64,000 nucleotides of DNA from UBA8199 sp964507045 (lineage in GTDB: Bacteria; Verrucomicrobiota; Verrucomicrobiia; Limisphaerales; UBA8199), in the NCBI GenBank assembly GCA_964507045.1, contig CAZDOO010000021.1:3654-67653 (forward strand), written 5' to 3'. The notes under the pieces were generated by a model. That model did not search any database and was not told the origin of the DNA. It was given only the letters and a program-made list of their open reading frames with translations. Each line of letters opens with the position of its first letter. The stretch's first letter is position 1. Shown here piece by piece: positions 28,806-37,517 of this stretch. A program made the translations under genes and the position numbers.

Positions 28806-30074
28806 TCATTCAGCAAACAGCTCAGCCCTGCTGAGCACGCGCCCGTTCTTCTCGTCCAGGATTCTGGCCCCTAGTCCGTCGGGCGGTGGCGTCGCCAGCT
28901 TCTGGAAGAAGTTCGGGAACGTCTTCTTCACGCACGAGGGATTCTTGAGCTTTATGCCCGGCACTTTCAATCCTAGAATTGCAGCGCACATTGCCATGCG
29001 GTGATCGTTGTAGGTCTCTATCGCCGCGCCGTGGAGCGGGGAGGGGTAAACGGTCAGCGTGTCGCTTTCCTCGACCACCCTCGCGCCGCACTTTGTCAGC
29101 TCCGTGCGCAAAGCCAGGACGCGTTCGCACTCCTGCACGCGCAGCCGGCCCAGGTCGGCAAACCGGACGGCCTGCCTGCCAAAGGGCGCCAGCACCACGG
29201 CTGTCATGATGCTGTCGCCCAGGTCGGTTTGCCGGGAAACGCTGGCCGGCAGGGGCAGGAAGCGCGCAAAAGCCGCATCCACCTGCCAGTCCGTGGCCGG
29301 CGCGGCTCGAATCGTCACCGCCGATCCCGAAACCAGGAAACCGGCGCCCAGGAAGTAGCTGGCGCTCGAAGCATCGGGCTCGACCTGGAACCGCCCGCCG
29401 CTCCGGGGAAAGGCAGTAATCAGTTTGCGCGTCATCACCACATAGGGTGACTCCTCGGCATTCTCACCCGACACCTCAACCCGCCACTGCCCGGCGTCCG
29501 CCCCGAGCAGCAGCGCCGAGGCAAACTGGGAACTCTCGGCGATGCTCACCCGGCATTTCGCCGCGCGGGCGCCGCCGCCGTGGATCAATGCCGGCAACCG
29601 GTCGTTGGGCGATTCGACCCGGTAGCCGAGTTCGCGCAGCGCGTCGAAGAGCGCCGCCTGCGGACGCTCGTGCATCCGCGGCACGCCGTGGAGTCGATAG
29701 ACGCCCTGGCCAAGGCACACCAGCGCTGCGAGGAATCGGGCTGCCGTGCCCGCGTTGCCCACGAAAAGCTCTAGCGGCCGCTCCGGCGTGCCGCCCGGAG
29801 GAACCGCCCCCCCCTTGCCATGGACAGTAATAACCCGGTTACAAGGCTCCTGCGGGTCATCGGCCACGTTCACTATGAATCCGAGTTTCCGCAGGCCATC
29901 CGCCATCACCTGGGTGTCCTCGCTCCAGAGCGCGCCCGGCAGGATCGTCTGGCCATGACTTAACGCGGCGAGGATTAGGGCTCGGTTCGTGATGCTCTTG
30001 GACCCTGGCACGGTGATTTCCGCCCGCACCGGCTGATCCAGCGGCAGAATTTCGATAAGTTCAGGCAGGGCCAT
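28806..30074 (-). CDS. aroA: 3-phosphoshikimate 1-carboxyvinyltransferase (EPSP synthase)
   Basis: A 422-aa enzyme of the shikimate pathway that joins PEP and shikimate-3-phosphate. Signatures present: VPGSKSITNRAL at the N-terminus (PEP/S3P-binding Lys and Ser), LFVGNAGTAARFL, RMHERP, ESSQFASALLL, EPDASSASYF and NDHRMAM near the C-terminus. The length is normal. It is second in a leftward cluster after tyrA (26 nt apart), which couples chorismate formation to tyrosine synthesis. Confidence 0.95.
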   Translation of the reverse strand: MALPELIEILPLDQPVRAEITVPGSKSITNRALILAALSHGQTILPGALWSEDTQVMADGLRKLGFIVNVADDPQEPCNRVITVHGKGGAVPPGGTPERPLELFVGNAGTAARFLAALVCLGQGVYRLHGVPRMHERPQAALFDALRELGYRVESPNDRLPALIHGGGARAAKCRVSIAESSQFASALLLGADAGQWRVEVSGENAEESPYVVMTRKLITAFPRSGGRFQVEPDASSASYFLGAGFLVSGSAVTIRAAPATDWQVDAAFARFLPLPASVSRQTDLGDSIMTAVVLAPFGRQAVRFADLGRLRVQECERVLALRTELTKCGARVVEESDTLTVYPSPLHGAAIETYNDHRMAMCAAILGLKVPGIKLKNPSCVKKTFPNFFQKLATPPPDGLGARILDEKNGRVLSRAELFAE

Positions 30075-30100
30075 GCGTTAAACCATGAGCGCCACAGCGT

Positions 30101-30985
30101 TCAGTCCGGCGAGCGCAACCCGGCGCGTTTCGACCACGCCTCGCGCCTCGCTTTCGCCTGCTCGAAGAACTGCGCCACGGCCCGGGCATCACCACGCTTC
30201 AGCGCACGACGGAAGCCTTGCAACCCCCTGGCAAACATCTCCAACGCGTGCATCAGGTTCTTCCGGTTAGCCAGGGCAATGTCCCGCCACATCTCCGGCG
30301 AGCCGGCGGCGATGCGCGTGGTGTCCCGGAAGCCGTTGGCACAGAGCATCCCCTGCTCTTTCCGAGCTTTCGGGCTGAGGATAAGATTTGCCAGTTGAGC
30401 CGCCACCACATGCGGCAGATGGCTGGAGCGGCTGACCAACCGATCGTGCGCTTCCGGCGTGAGGCGGACTACGCCGGCACCGACAGCCTTCCATAGCTGC
30501 TCCACTTTGCGCGCCGCGGCCGCGTTCGTCTTTCGCGTTGGGGTGACAACGCAGACCGCGCCGGCGAACAAGTCCGGCCGGGCCGCTGCCACACCCATCT
30601 TCTCAGCTCCGGCCATCGGGTGGCTGCCGACAAAGTGCGCGCCCGCCTTCGACACCAGCGCCTCCAAGTCCCGCACCACGCTACCCTTGACGCTTCCCAC
30701 ATCTGTCACTACCGCCCCGGGCCTGAGCGACGGAAGCATCTGCGCCACAAGCGGCCGCATTTGGGCGAGGGGCGTGCAGAGGACAACCAGCTCCGCCCCC
30801 TCCACCGCGCACGCCAGGTCAAGGGTCGCCAGGTCCACCGCCCCCAGACCTTCACATTCGATCACGCTGGCCGGGCGGCGGACGTAGCCCGCCACCGACC
30901 CAGTAAGCCGGCGTCGCCGCAAGGCCATGCCCAGCGACCCGCCCAGGAGGCCTACGCCAACCAACGTGATCTTCTTCCAACGCAC
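30101..30985 (-). CDS. tyrA: Prephenate dehydrogenase (TyrA family)
   Basis: A 294-aa NAD(P)-dependent enzyme of tyrosine synthesis. The dinucleotide fold is ITLVGVGLLGGSLGMAL (GxGxxG at 10-15), followed by VVLCTPLAQM, TDVGSVKGS, FVGSHPMAGAEKMG and SRSSHLPHVVA, the usual order in prephenate/arogenate dehydrogenases. There is no chorismate mutase or ACT domain. The start codon is GTG at 30983-30985 (VRWKKITLVG), placed directly before the conserved strand. It is the first gene of the tyrA-aroA-cmk-plsC cluster, divergent from the GH20 gene. Confidence 0.9.
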   Translation of the reverse strand: MRWKKITLVGVGLLGGSLGMALRRRRLTGSVAGYVRRPASVIECEGLGAVDLATLDLACAVEGAELVVLCTPLAQMRPLVAQMLPSLRPGAVVTDVGSVKGSVVRDLEALVSKAGAHFVGSHPMAGAEKMGVAAARPDLFAGAVCVVTPTRKTNAAAARKVEQLWKAVGAGVVRLTPEAHDRLVSRSSHLPHVVAAQLANLILSPKARKEQGMLCANGFRDTTRIAAGSPEMWRDIALANRKNLMHALEMFARGLQGFRRALKRGDARAVAQFFEQAKARREAWSKRAGLRSPD

Positions 30986-31123
30986 GGTCGGAGTCTCAGG
31001 TTTAAGGCCGCTTGTTTCAAGCCGCGAGTTAGCTAAACGGAGCGCCTCGTCCGCATTCTGGCGGCGCGCGCCCTGTTTCAGAAAAGCCGTGCCCTTCGTG
31101 CAGTCTTTGATTACAACTCACGC

Positions 31124-33181
31124 ATGAAACGCTTCCTGCTCTGCCTGGCCATGTTCCCGCTCACAACCGCACTGGCGGACCATAACGGCCTGCTCCCGCG
31201 CCCGCAACAGTTGCAATATGGAAGTGGCACTCTGAAGTTACAGGGCCTGTCGGTCCGGTTCGCGTCGCCGCCTAGCACCGAAGACTGGTTTGCGGCGGAG
31301 CAGTTGGCGTCCCGGCTTTCGGCGATCGGCCAGGCCAAGGTGGAGATTAAGAAGGGCAAGTCCTCCCGCCACGCCATCCTGCTGAACCGCACGGGCGAAG
31401 CCGGGGCGCTGCCGGCGGATATGGAGAGCCCCGGGCCGGACTCACGTGAGTCCTATACGCTGCGGGTGACGCCGGAGGGAGCCGAGATTCGGGGGTGCAG
31501 TTCGGCGGGTGTTTTCTATGGCGTGCAGACTCTGCTGCAAATGGTGGAGGGCACCGGAACCGGGGCCGTCCTGCCGGTGGCGGAGATCAAAGACTGGCCG
31601 GCGCTGGCCTATCGCGGGGTCATGATAGACTTCAGCGAGGGCGAGCTGATCCGGGTGTCGGAGGCCGAGCGCCAGATTGACCTGATGGCCCGGTTCAAGA
31701 TCAACCAGTATTATTTCTATTCCGAAGCCAGCATCGAGTTCGAAGGCTATGACGTGGTCAATCCCAATGGCCGCTATTCGCGCGAGGAGGTCCGGCAGGT
31801 CATCGAATACGCGCGCCAGCGCCATATAGATGTCATCCCCTGCATGGAGCTTTACGGCCACATGCATAACCTGTTCCGGTTCGAGAAGTACGCCGATCTC
31901 GCGCTGCCGCGCTATGGCGGGGAGTTTGACCCGCGCAATCCGCGCCTGTATGCGGTGCTGGATAACTGGATCGAGCAGACGGCCCGGCTTTTTCCCAGCC
32001 CGTGGTACCATGTCGGCTTTGATGAGCCCTGGTCGCTGGGCAAGATTGGGGTTGTCCCGGGCAAGGACCCGTTCAAGACGTTCATGGAAGTGCTGCGGCA
32101 CGTTTCCGAGCAGGCCCGGGGCCATGGCAAGCGCATCGGCTTCTTTGCGGACATCAACCAGGGCGCTAGCACCCTCTCGAAGCATCCCGAACTGCTCCAG
32201 GACGTGCCGGCCGGTGCCATCGCCTATCCCTGGGTTTACGATGCCCGGACCAACTACGCGCCGTTTATCGAACCGCTGGCCGCGCTGGGGATTCCAACCA
32301 TGGTTACCCCTGGAGTCTGGGGCTGGAATGAGCTGTTTCCGGATTACCACCGGTCGTTTTTCAACATCAATGAGCTGACGGCGACGGGCAGGAAGTTCAA
32401 CACGCTGGGCATTCTCAACACGACCTGGGCGGACAGCCAGCAAACCCTTTATCGGCTGGCTTATCCGGGAATCGCCTTTGGCGGGGCGGCATCGTGGCAG
32501 CCGGAGCGGGTGGACACTAACACGTTCTTCCGCGATTACTGCGGCGCGCTGTATCCCGCATCGGTGGCGGCAGAGATCGCCCCGGCCCTCGAGGAATTGG
32601 CGACCACGGAAGAGATCTTCGAAAAGGTCCTGGGAATCTCGACCCAATACGCGTGCTGGGCCGACCCGCTCGCGCCAGCCCACCTCAAGAAGCTGCAGGC
32701 CGGGGAAGCCGAAGTGCGCCGGGCGCGCCTGCTGGCTGAGAGCGCGCAAGAGCGCATGCAGCGCGCCCTGCGGAAATCATCGGACCCGACGCTCAAGAGC
32801 CTGCTGGTGGCGGCGCGGCAATTCGATTACCTGGGCATGAAGAGCCTGTACACGCTCGAGTTTGCCGGGTATTTCCGGCAGTTGAGAGAGAATCCGAAGA
32901 AAGAACTGGTCCAGCTTTACTGCGGCAACCAGATGAATTCCACAACTTACGGAATGCTCACCGACCTGCGGGAGATGATTAGTGAATTGCGCGAGGACTA
33001 CCGCCAAGCGTGGCTCGATGAAGCCACCCCCTTCCGCCTCCAGAGCGCCCTTTATCGCTGGGACGCGGAGTGGAACTATTGGACGGCCGTGCAAAGACTG
33101 CTGGTGCAGCAAGTGTTCCAAGGCTGGAAAGAAGGGGAGCCGTTCCCGCCGCTGGAGTCCATCCGGCCCAAGGTAAACTGA
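31124..33181 (+). CDS. Glycoside hydrolase family 20 (beta-N-acetylhexosaminidase-like), secreted
   Basis: A 685-aa protein with a signal peptide (MKRFLLCLAMFPLTTALA). Residues about 20-150 form the GH20b-type N-domain, closing with GCSSAGVFYGVQTLLQM. The barrel starts at PALAYRGVMIDFSEG. WYHVGFDEPW contains the Asp-Glu pair (D300-E301) at the position of the GH20 catalytic pair, in a variant of the usual GGDE context. The family removes terminal N-acetylhexosamine from glycans using the substrate acetamido group. A long C-terminal helical region (about 480-680) has no clear family. Specificity is uncertain because the motif is not canonical. Confidence 0.75.
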   Translation: MKRFLLCLAMFPLTTALADHNGLLPRPQQLQYGSGTLKLQGLSVRFASPPSTEDWFAAEQLASRLSAIGQAKVEIKKGKSSRHAILLNRTGEAGALPADMESPGPDSRESYTLRVTPEGAEIRGCSSAGVFYGVQTLLQMVEGTGTGAVLPVAEIKDWPALAYRGVMIDFSEGELIRVSEAERQIDLMARFKINQYYFYSEASIEFEGYDVVNPNGRYSREEVRQVIEYARQRHIDVIPCMELYGHMHNLFRFEKYADLALPRYGGEFDPRNPRLYAVLDNWIEQTARLFPSPWYHVGFDEPWSLGKIGVVPGKDPFKTFMEVLRHVSEQARGHGKRIGFFADINQGASTLSKHPELLQDVPAGAIAYPWVYDARTNYAPFIEPLAALGIPTMVTPGVWGWNELFPDYHRSFFNINELTATGRKFNTLGILNTTWADSQQTLYRLAYPGIAFGGAASWQPERVDTNTFFRDYCGALYPASVAAEIAPALEELATTEEIFEKVLGISTQYACWADPLAPAHLKKLQAGEAEVRRARLLAESAQERMQRALRKSSDPTLKSLLVAARQFDYLGMKSLYTLEFAGYFRQLRENPKKELVQLYCGNQMNSTTYGMLTDLREMISELREDYRQAWLDEATPFRLQSALYRWDAEWNYWTAVQRLLVQQVFQGWKEGEPFPPLESIRPKVN

Positions 33182-33227
33182 GGCAAAAACCCAACCGCAC
33201 TTGGCCGGGACATGTCCTGCCTGCGTA

Positions 33228-33249
33228 GCCGCCAACGTCAGTCGGCGGC
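33228..33249 (+). terminator. Possible hairpin after the GH20 gene
   Basis: GCCGCC (33228-33233) pairs with GGCGGC (33244-33249) across a 10-nt loop, 47 nt after the GH20 stop. There is no T-run, so it is at best a weak terminator. Confidence 0.25.
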
Positions 33250-33421
33250 TTCACTCGGCCAGCAAATGTGAATGTGCGAAGCGTAGTATCCAGATTAGGC
33301 CCGGCTCATCCTGGAGCCGGCGGGGCTGAACCGTCCCGCAAGACCGCCCTCGAGGCAGACAGCAATCAGCACGCGCCGGATGCGTTGGACAACTCAGCCG
33401 CGAGCACCCTATCCTCCGGCC

Positions 33422-35374
33422 ATGATTAAGTCCAATGGCCAGTCTTTCGCCCGGGATATCGCCGTTGCGCGGCCCGCATGCAGGGTGCTTTTGTGCGCGC
33501 TGGCGCTGGCGTTGGGAGGCCGACTGTGGGCACAGGCCCCGGGAACGGCAGCCACCAATGGCGAGGCGAAAGACGGTTTCACGTTGAAGATCCTCGACCC
33601 GCGCGGCGATGCCACTTCCACCACTCGCGGGGTCGTGCATGTCCTGGGCCGGGCGGCGCCGGACGCAAAGGTGTCGGTCGCGGGAGAAGCGGCGCGGGTT
33701 TTCGGCACGGGGATTTTCGTGCGCGACAATGTGCCGCTGCAAATGGGCGAGAACCGCATCACAGTGGTCGCGACCACGCCCGGCGGGCAGAAGCTCGAAC
33801 GTGTAATCTCAGTGAAGCGCGAGGCCGAGCCGCCCGCCGCGCCTGAACCCAGGGAGCGCCGCCTGGAGATTGAAGCGGATAGCATCGAGCCCGCGCAGAA
33901 TGTGATCTTGTCACGCGGCGACCTCCTTGAGCTCAGCTTCCGCGGCACGCCGGGCCAGCAGGCGGAATACTGCTTATCCGGTAATTCCTGGCAGCCGATG
34001 GCCGAGGCAACCGATGGCACCGCGGGCAAACCTTCCGGCCGTTACCAGGCTTCACTCGTGGCTGCCCCGGCTGCGGACACCACGAACGCGCCTGTCCGCT
34101 TCCGGCTGCAGGCCAAGGCGTCGGACACTAACGCCATCAGGATCACCGGCGAATCCGTCGTCGAAGCCGCGAGCCAGGCGAAGGTCGGTTTCTGGGATGA
34201 GTCAAAGCTGCGCCTCGTGCGCGTGGGCGAGGAGGGCGCGGCGGTAAGCTTCGGCCTGCACGAGGTCCGCCTCGGCGGGCCTTACCTAACCGAGTTGCCC
34301 GCCGGAACATTGCTGCGCGTCACTGGCATGAAGGGGGTTAACTACCATGTCCGGCTCAGTCCCGATATGGATGGCTGGGTCGAAAGCCGCGCCGTCGAAT
34401 GGGCTCCCGCCGGGACGCCGCTGCCACATCTCTCCTTCACCGATATCTCCGTCTCTGGCAACGGCACTGTGGACTCGACGACCATCCCCTGCCCTGCGCC
34501 GGTGCCTTTCGCAGTAACGCCCACACTGAGCCCCGCTGGCCGTGCCGCGCTGGAAGTGGATTTCTACGGCGCGCATAACGCGGCCACCTGGATCAGCCAT
34601 CGCCCGACCGCCAAAGGGATTCGCGAGGTGACCGTGCAACAGGTGGCCGCCGATCACCTCCGCGTCTGCGTGGAGCTCCAATGCAAGCAGCTTTGGGGCT
34701 ATAAGTGCGTGGCGACTAATGGCGCGGTCGTGCTGACCGTTCGCCGCCCGCCGAAACTGGCCGCAGCGCCGGACTTGCCCCTCAAGGACCTCACGCTCGC
34801 GCTGGAGGCCGGTCATGGCGGCGACAACTCCGGCGCGCGCGGCGTCAGCGGCAGCCTGGAGAAGGATGTCAACCGCCACGCCGTCGAGGAGCTGGCGCGA
34901 CAGTTTGAGGCCGCCGGCGCAAAAACGGTCATTGTGCGCCCAAACGACGATTCTCTTTCACTTTCCGAGCGGGTGCGGCGTGGCATTGCCGCGAATGCCG
35001 ACCTGTGGATTAGCGTGCATGCGAACTCGGCCGGCCACCAGCGCGGCTACCTGAGCGTGTCGGGCACGAGCACCTACTACAAATGGTCCTTCTGCCACGA
35101 CCTGTCTGCGTCCATCCACGCCCGCCTGCTCGACATCACCCGACTCGGCGATTTCGGTAACGTGGGCAACTTCAACTACTATCCGCTGCGCGCCAACACC
35201 TGGATGCCGGCAATGCTGGTCGAGCAGGCCTTCATGTCCAACCCCGAGGACGAGGCAAAGATGCTCGATCCTGCGTTCCGCAAGGAGATGATGCGCGCCG
35301 TCTTGTTAGGCACGGAAGATTGGCTGAAGAGCGTCCGGCCCGACCTGCAGGAACAGGATCCGCAAGGCCGATAA
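33422..35374 (+). CDS. N-acetylmuramoyl-L-alanine amidase (Amidase_3) with large N-terminal region
   Basis: 650 aa. The signal peptide region ends near AQA (about residue 39). Residues about 45-120 resemble a bacterial surface/Ig-like segment (GVVHVLGRAAPDAKVSV), and 230-330 look SH3-like (LRLVRVGEEGAAVSFG). The C-terminal Amidase_3 domain (about 455-640) cleaves the amide between MurNAc and the stem peptide. Zinc ligands and catalytic residues are visible: EAGHGG (H465), E480 in SLEKDVN, SVHANS (H533) and E601 in VEQAFMSN. The likely site is the periplasm, in septal or peptidoglycan remodelling. The ATG at 33422 is preferred because the signal peptide starts there; a TATCCT box ends 6 nt before it. 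Confidence 0.88.
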   Translation: MIKSNGQSFARDIAVARPACRVLLCALALALGGRLWAQAPGTAATNGEAKDGFTLKILDPRGDATSTTRGVVHVLGRAAPDAKVSVAGEAARVFGTGIFVRDNVPLQMGENRITVVATTPGGQKLERVISVKREAEPPAAPEPRERRLEIEADSIEPAQNVILSRGDLLELSFRGTPGQQAEYCLSGNSWQPMAEATDGTAGKPSGRYQASLVAAPAADTTNAPVRFRLQAKASDTNAIRITGESVVEAASQAKVGFWDESKLRLVRVGEEGAAVSFGLHEVRLGGPYLTELPAGTLLRVTGMKGVNYHVRLSPDMDGWVESRAVEWAPAGTPLPHLSFTDISVSGNGTVDSTTIPCPAPVPFAVTPTLSPAGRAALEVDFYGAHNAATWISHRPTAKGIREVTVQQVAADHLRVCVELQCKQLWGYKCVATNGAVVLTVRRPPKLAAAPDLPLKDLTLALEAGHGGDNSGARGVSGSLEKDVNRHAVEELARQFEAAGAKTVIVRPNDDSLSLSERVRRGIAANADLWISVHANSAGHQRGYLSVSGTSTYYKWSFCHDLSASIHARLLDITRLGDFGNVGNFNYYPLRANTWMPAMLVEQAFMSNPEDEAKMLDPAFRKEMMRAVLLGTEDWLKSVRPDLQEQDPQGR

Positions 35375-35660
35375 GCACGGTTGTGTGAGGTCCCAATCCC
35401 TGTAAGGCCTTGTCCCCAGACCTACAGGAAGGTTCGGATTACCGCGTATTCATGAGGAACTATGAGTCTTCTGACGGGGGCATTACCAATCGGTTTCCCG
35501 GGGAGGGCATGTGAACACGTTGGAGCGGACACGCTCGCGGCAGGCGCATTCCGCCGCAACGAACGCTTGCCAGCCCCCGCATAATCTGCAACGGTCTTTC
35601 CAACAGTGGATGGACGCAAGTTCACACACATAACGAAGTAACTTATTTGCCTGGTGTCTC

Positions 35661-36926
35661 ATGAATACTGTCACTGCTCTTAAGACCGTCACCAAGAACG
35701 TCAAGCCCGTTGCCGAAGCCGCCCTGCAGGAGACGGGCGGTCTGTTGCGGCTGGCGCCCAACTGGGTGCCCCGCTCGTTCCTCCAGCCTGGCCTGCGGAT
35801 CAAGCTGCACCCCGACGACACCTATGCTTATGGCGCGAACCGCGGCGGGATTGACGAACGCTGGTTTGCCTCCACGACCGAGGCTGCCAATGAAGGCCGC
35901 GTGCCCGATGAAGGCTTGAGTTACTGCGTTGTCGGCAAGCGGCGCTTTACGCTGCGCCAGGCCGTCGCCGAATGCGGCAGCACCATTGTCGGCAAGGCTA
36001 TCTGGAAGAAGTATGGCCGCTGGCCGGTCTACTCGAAGTTCTTCGACAATATGGGCCCCATTCCGCATCACATGCATCAGAGCGCTTCACAGGCCCGGCT
36101 CGTTGGCCAGGATGGCAAGCCCGAGGCCTATTATTTCCCGCCGCAGCAGAACAGCGTCGGCAACAACTTCCCCTACACCTTCTTCGGGCTGGAGCCCGGC
36201 ACCACCAAGGCCCAGGTGCGCAAGTGCCTCGAAGATTGGAACAAGGGCGACAACGGCATCCTCGATCTCTCCAAGGCCTATCGCCTCAAGCCCGGCACCG
36301 GCTGGCTCGTCGGCCCCAGCATCCTCCATGCCCCCGGCTCGCTTTGCACCTACGAGCCGCAGTGGGGCAGCGACGTCTTTGGCATGTATCAAAGCATGGT
36401 CGAGGGCCGCTACGTTCCGTGGTCGCTGCTGGTTAAGGATATGCCCAAGCGCAAGCACAAGGACCTGGATTTCATCGTGGACCAGCTTGACTGGGAAGCT
36501 AACGTGGACCCGAAGTTCAAGGACCACCACTACCTGGAGCCCGTGCCCGTAGCCGACACCCGCAAGGAAGGCTTCGTGGACCGCTGGATCGTCTATGGCA
36601 AGATCAACGGCGAACAGCGCTTCACCGCCAAGGAACTCACCGTCAATGCCGGAGCATGCTGCACGATCAAGGACCAGGGCGCCTATGGTTTGATCTGCGT
36701 TCAAGGCGTCGGCAAGATTAACGGCCAGCCGCTCAACAGCCCCAAACTCATCCGCTTCACCGAGCTGACCGAGGACGAGTACTTCTGCACCGAAGACGGC
36801 GCCAAGGCCGGCGTCACCTTTGAGAACACCAGCGAGACCGAGCCCCTCGTCTGCCTCCGCTACTTCGGTCCCGAGGTGAACCCCGACGCTCCTGCCCTGG
36901 GCGCCTACCGCAAGAACAAGTTCTGA
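35661..36926 (+). CDS. Cupin-fold protein resembling class I mannose-6-phosphate isomerase
   Basis: A 421-aa protein without signal peptide. The central HHMHQSASQARL and LVGPSILHAPGSLCTYEPQWGSDVF segments look like the metal-binding cupin motifs of phosphomannose isomerases (His/Glu ligands), and a second cupin-like barrel follows (ELTVNAGACCTIKDQGAYG). Class I PMI interconverts mannose-6-P and fructose-6-P with zinc. This protein is diverged and could act on another sugar phosphate. It is translated immediately before a LOG-family gene: the cupin TGA overlaps the likely CTG start of the next gene. A 286-nt gap lies upstream in which I see no gene. Confidence 0.6.
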   Translation: MNTVTALKTVTKNVKPVAEAALQETGGLLRLAPNWVPRSFLQPGLRIKLHPDDTYAYGANRGGIDERWFASTTEAANEGRVPDEGLSYCVVGKRRFTLRQAVAECGSTIVGKAIWKKYGRWPVYSKFFDNMGPIPHHMHQSASQARLVGQDGKPEAYYFPPQQNSVGNNFPYTFFGLEPGTTKAQVRKCLEDWNKGDNGILDLSKAYRLKPGTGWLVGPSILHAPGSLCTYEPQWGSDVFGMYQSMVEGRYVPWSLLVKDMPKRKHKDLDFIVDQLDWEANVDPKFKDHHYLEPVPVADTRKEGFVDRWIVYGKINGEQRFTAKELTVNAGACCTIKDQGAYGLICVQGVGKINGQPLNSPKLIRFTELTEDEYFCTEDGAKAGVTFENTSETEPLVCLRYFGPEVNPDAPALGAYRKNKF

Positions 36927-37516
36927 AGCGGGTCTGTATCTATTGCGGTTCCAGCCCCGGGTCGCTGCCGGAATACGCGGCTGCGGCCCAGCGCTGCGGC
37001 ACGGTCCTGGCGGAGCGCGGCCTGACCGTTGTCTATGGCGGCGGTAACGTAGGGCTCATGGGCATCGTGGCCGACGCGGCGCTGGCGGCGGGCGGCGAGG
37101 TCATCGGCGTCATCCCGCGGAGAATGATCGCGCATGAATTGGGGCACGAGGGCGTGACTTCCCTCATCGCCGTGGATTCGATGCACGAGCGGAAGCAGAA
37201 GATGGCCGACCTCGCGGATGGGTTCATAGCGCTGCCGGGCGGGATTGGCACGATGGAAGAGCTGTTTGAAGCCTTTACCTGGCTGCAACTCGACCTGCAC
37301 CACAAGCCGGTTGGGCTGTTGAATGTGGCGGGGTTTTATGATCCGTTGCTGGAGTTCCTGGCCCACATGCGGGGCCAGCGCTTCCTGAAGGCGGAGCACC
37401 TTGAAACCCTGCTGGTCGAGGACACCGTCGAGCGCCTGCTCGACCGGTTCGCCCAGTTCGATCATAAGCCCCTTGGCAAATGGATTGATAGAAAACTGAC
37501 CGACCGCAAACCTTGA
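36923..37516 (+). CDS. LOG family protein (nucleoside 5'-monophosphate phosphoribohydrolase), CTG start
   Basis: Homology to LOG proteins (cytokinin riboside monophosphate phosphoribohydrolase / former 'lysine decarboxylase' family) begins at KRVCIYCGSSPG, immediately after the upstream gene's stop. Also visible are VVYGGGNVGLMG, DSMHERKQKM and the nucleotide-binding PGGIGTMEE. The family hydrolyses AMP-type nucleotides to base and ribose-5-phosphate. There is no ATG, GTG or TTG in this frame between an upstream stop (about 36821) and the conserved N-terminus; a CTG at 36923-36925 falls exactly where Met1 is expected and overlaps the cupin stop (cTGA). Starting at the first ATG (37058) would delete the first 45 residues, including the GGGNVGLMG strand. 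About 197 aa. Confidence 0.82.
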   Translation: MKRVCIYCGSSPGSLPEYAAAAQRCGTVLAERGLTVVYGGGNVGLMGIVADAALAAGGEVIGVIPRRMIAHELGHEGVTSLIAVDSMHERKQKMADLADGFIALPGGIGTMEELFEAFTWLQLDLHHKPVGLLNVAGFYDPLLEFLAHMRGQRFLKAEHLETLLVEDTVERLLDRFAQFDHKPLGKWIDRKLTDRKP

Positions 37517-37517
37517 T

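Noticed and set aside
35375..35660. Small gene or terminator in the gap before the cupin gene
   Set aside because: An imperfect CCTGTA/TACAGG pairing exists, but with a bulge and no T-run; no protein-like frame is present.
37058..37516. LOG gene starting at the first ATG
   Set aside because: This would remove the conserved nucleotide-fold N-terminus, including GGGNVGLMG, though that region is intact in the same frame upstream.
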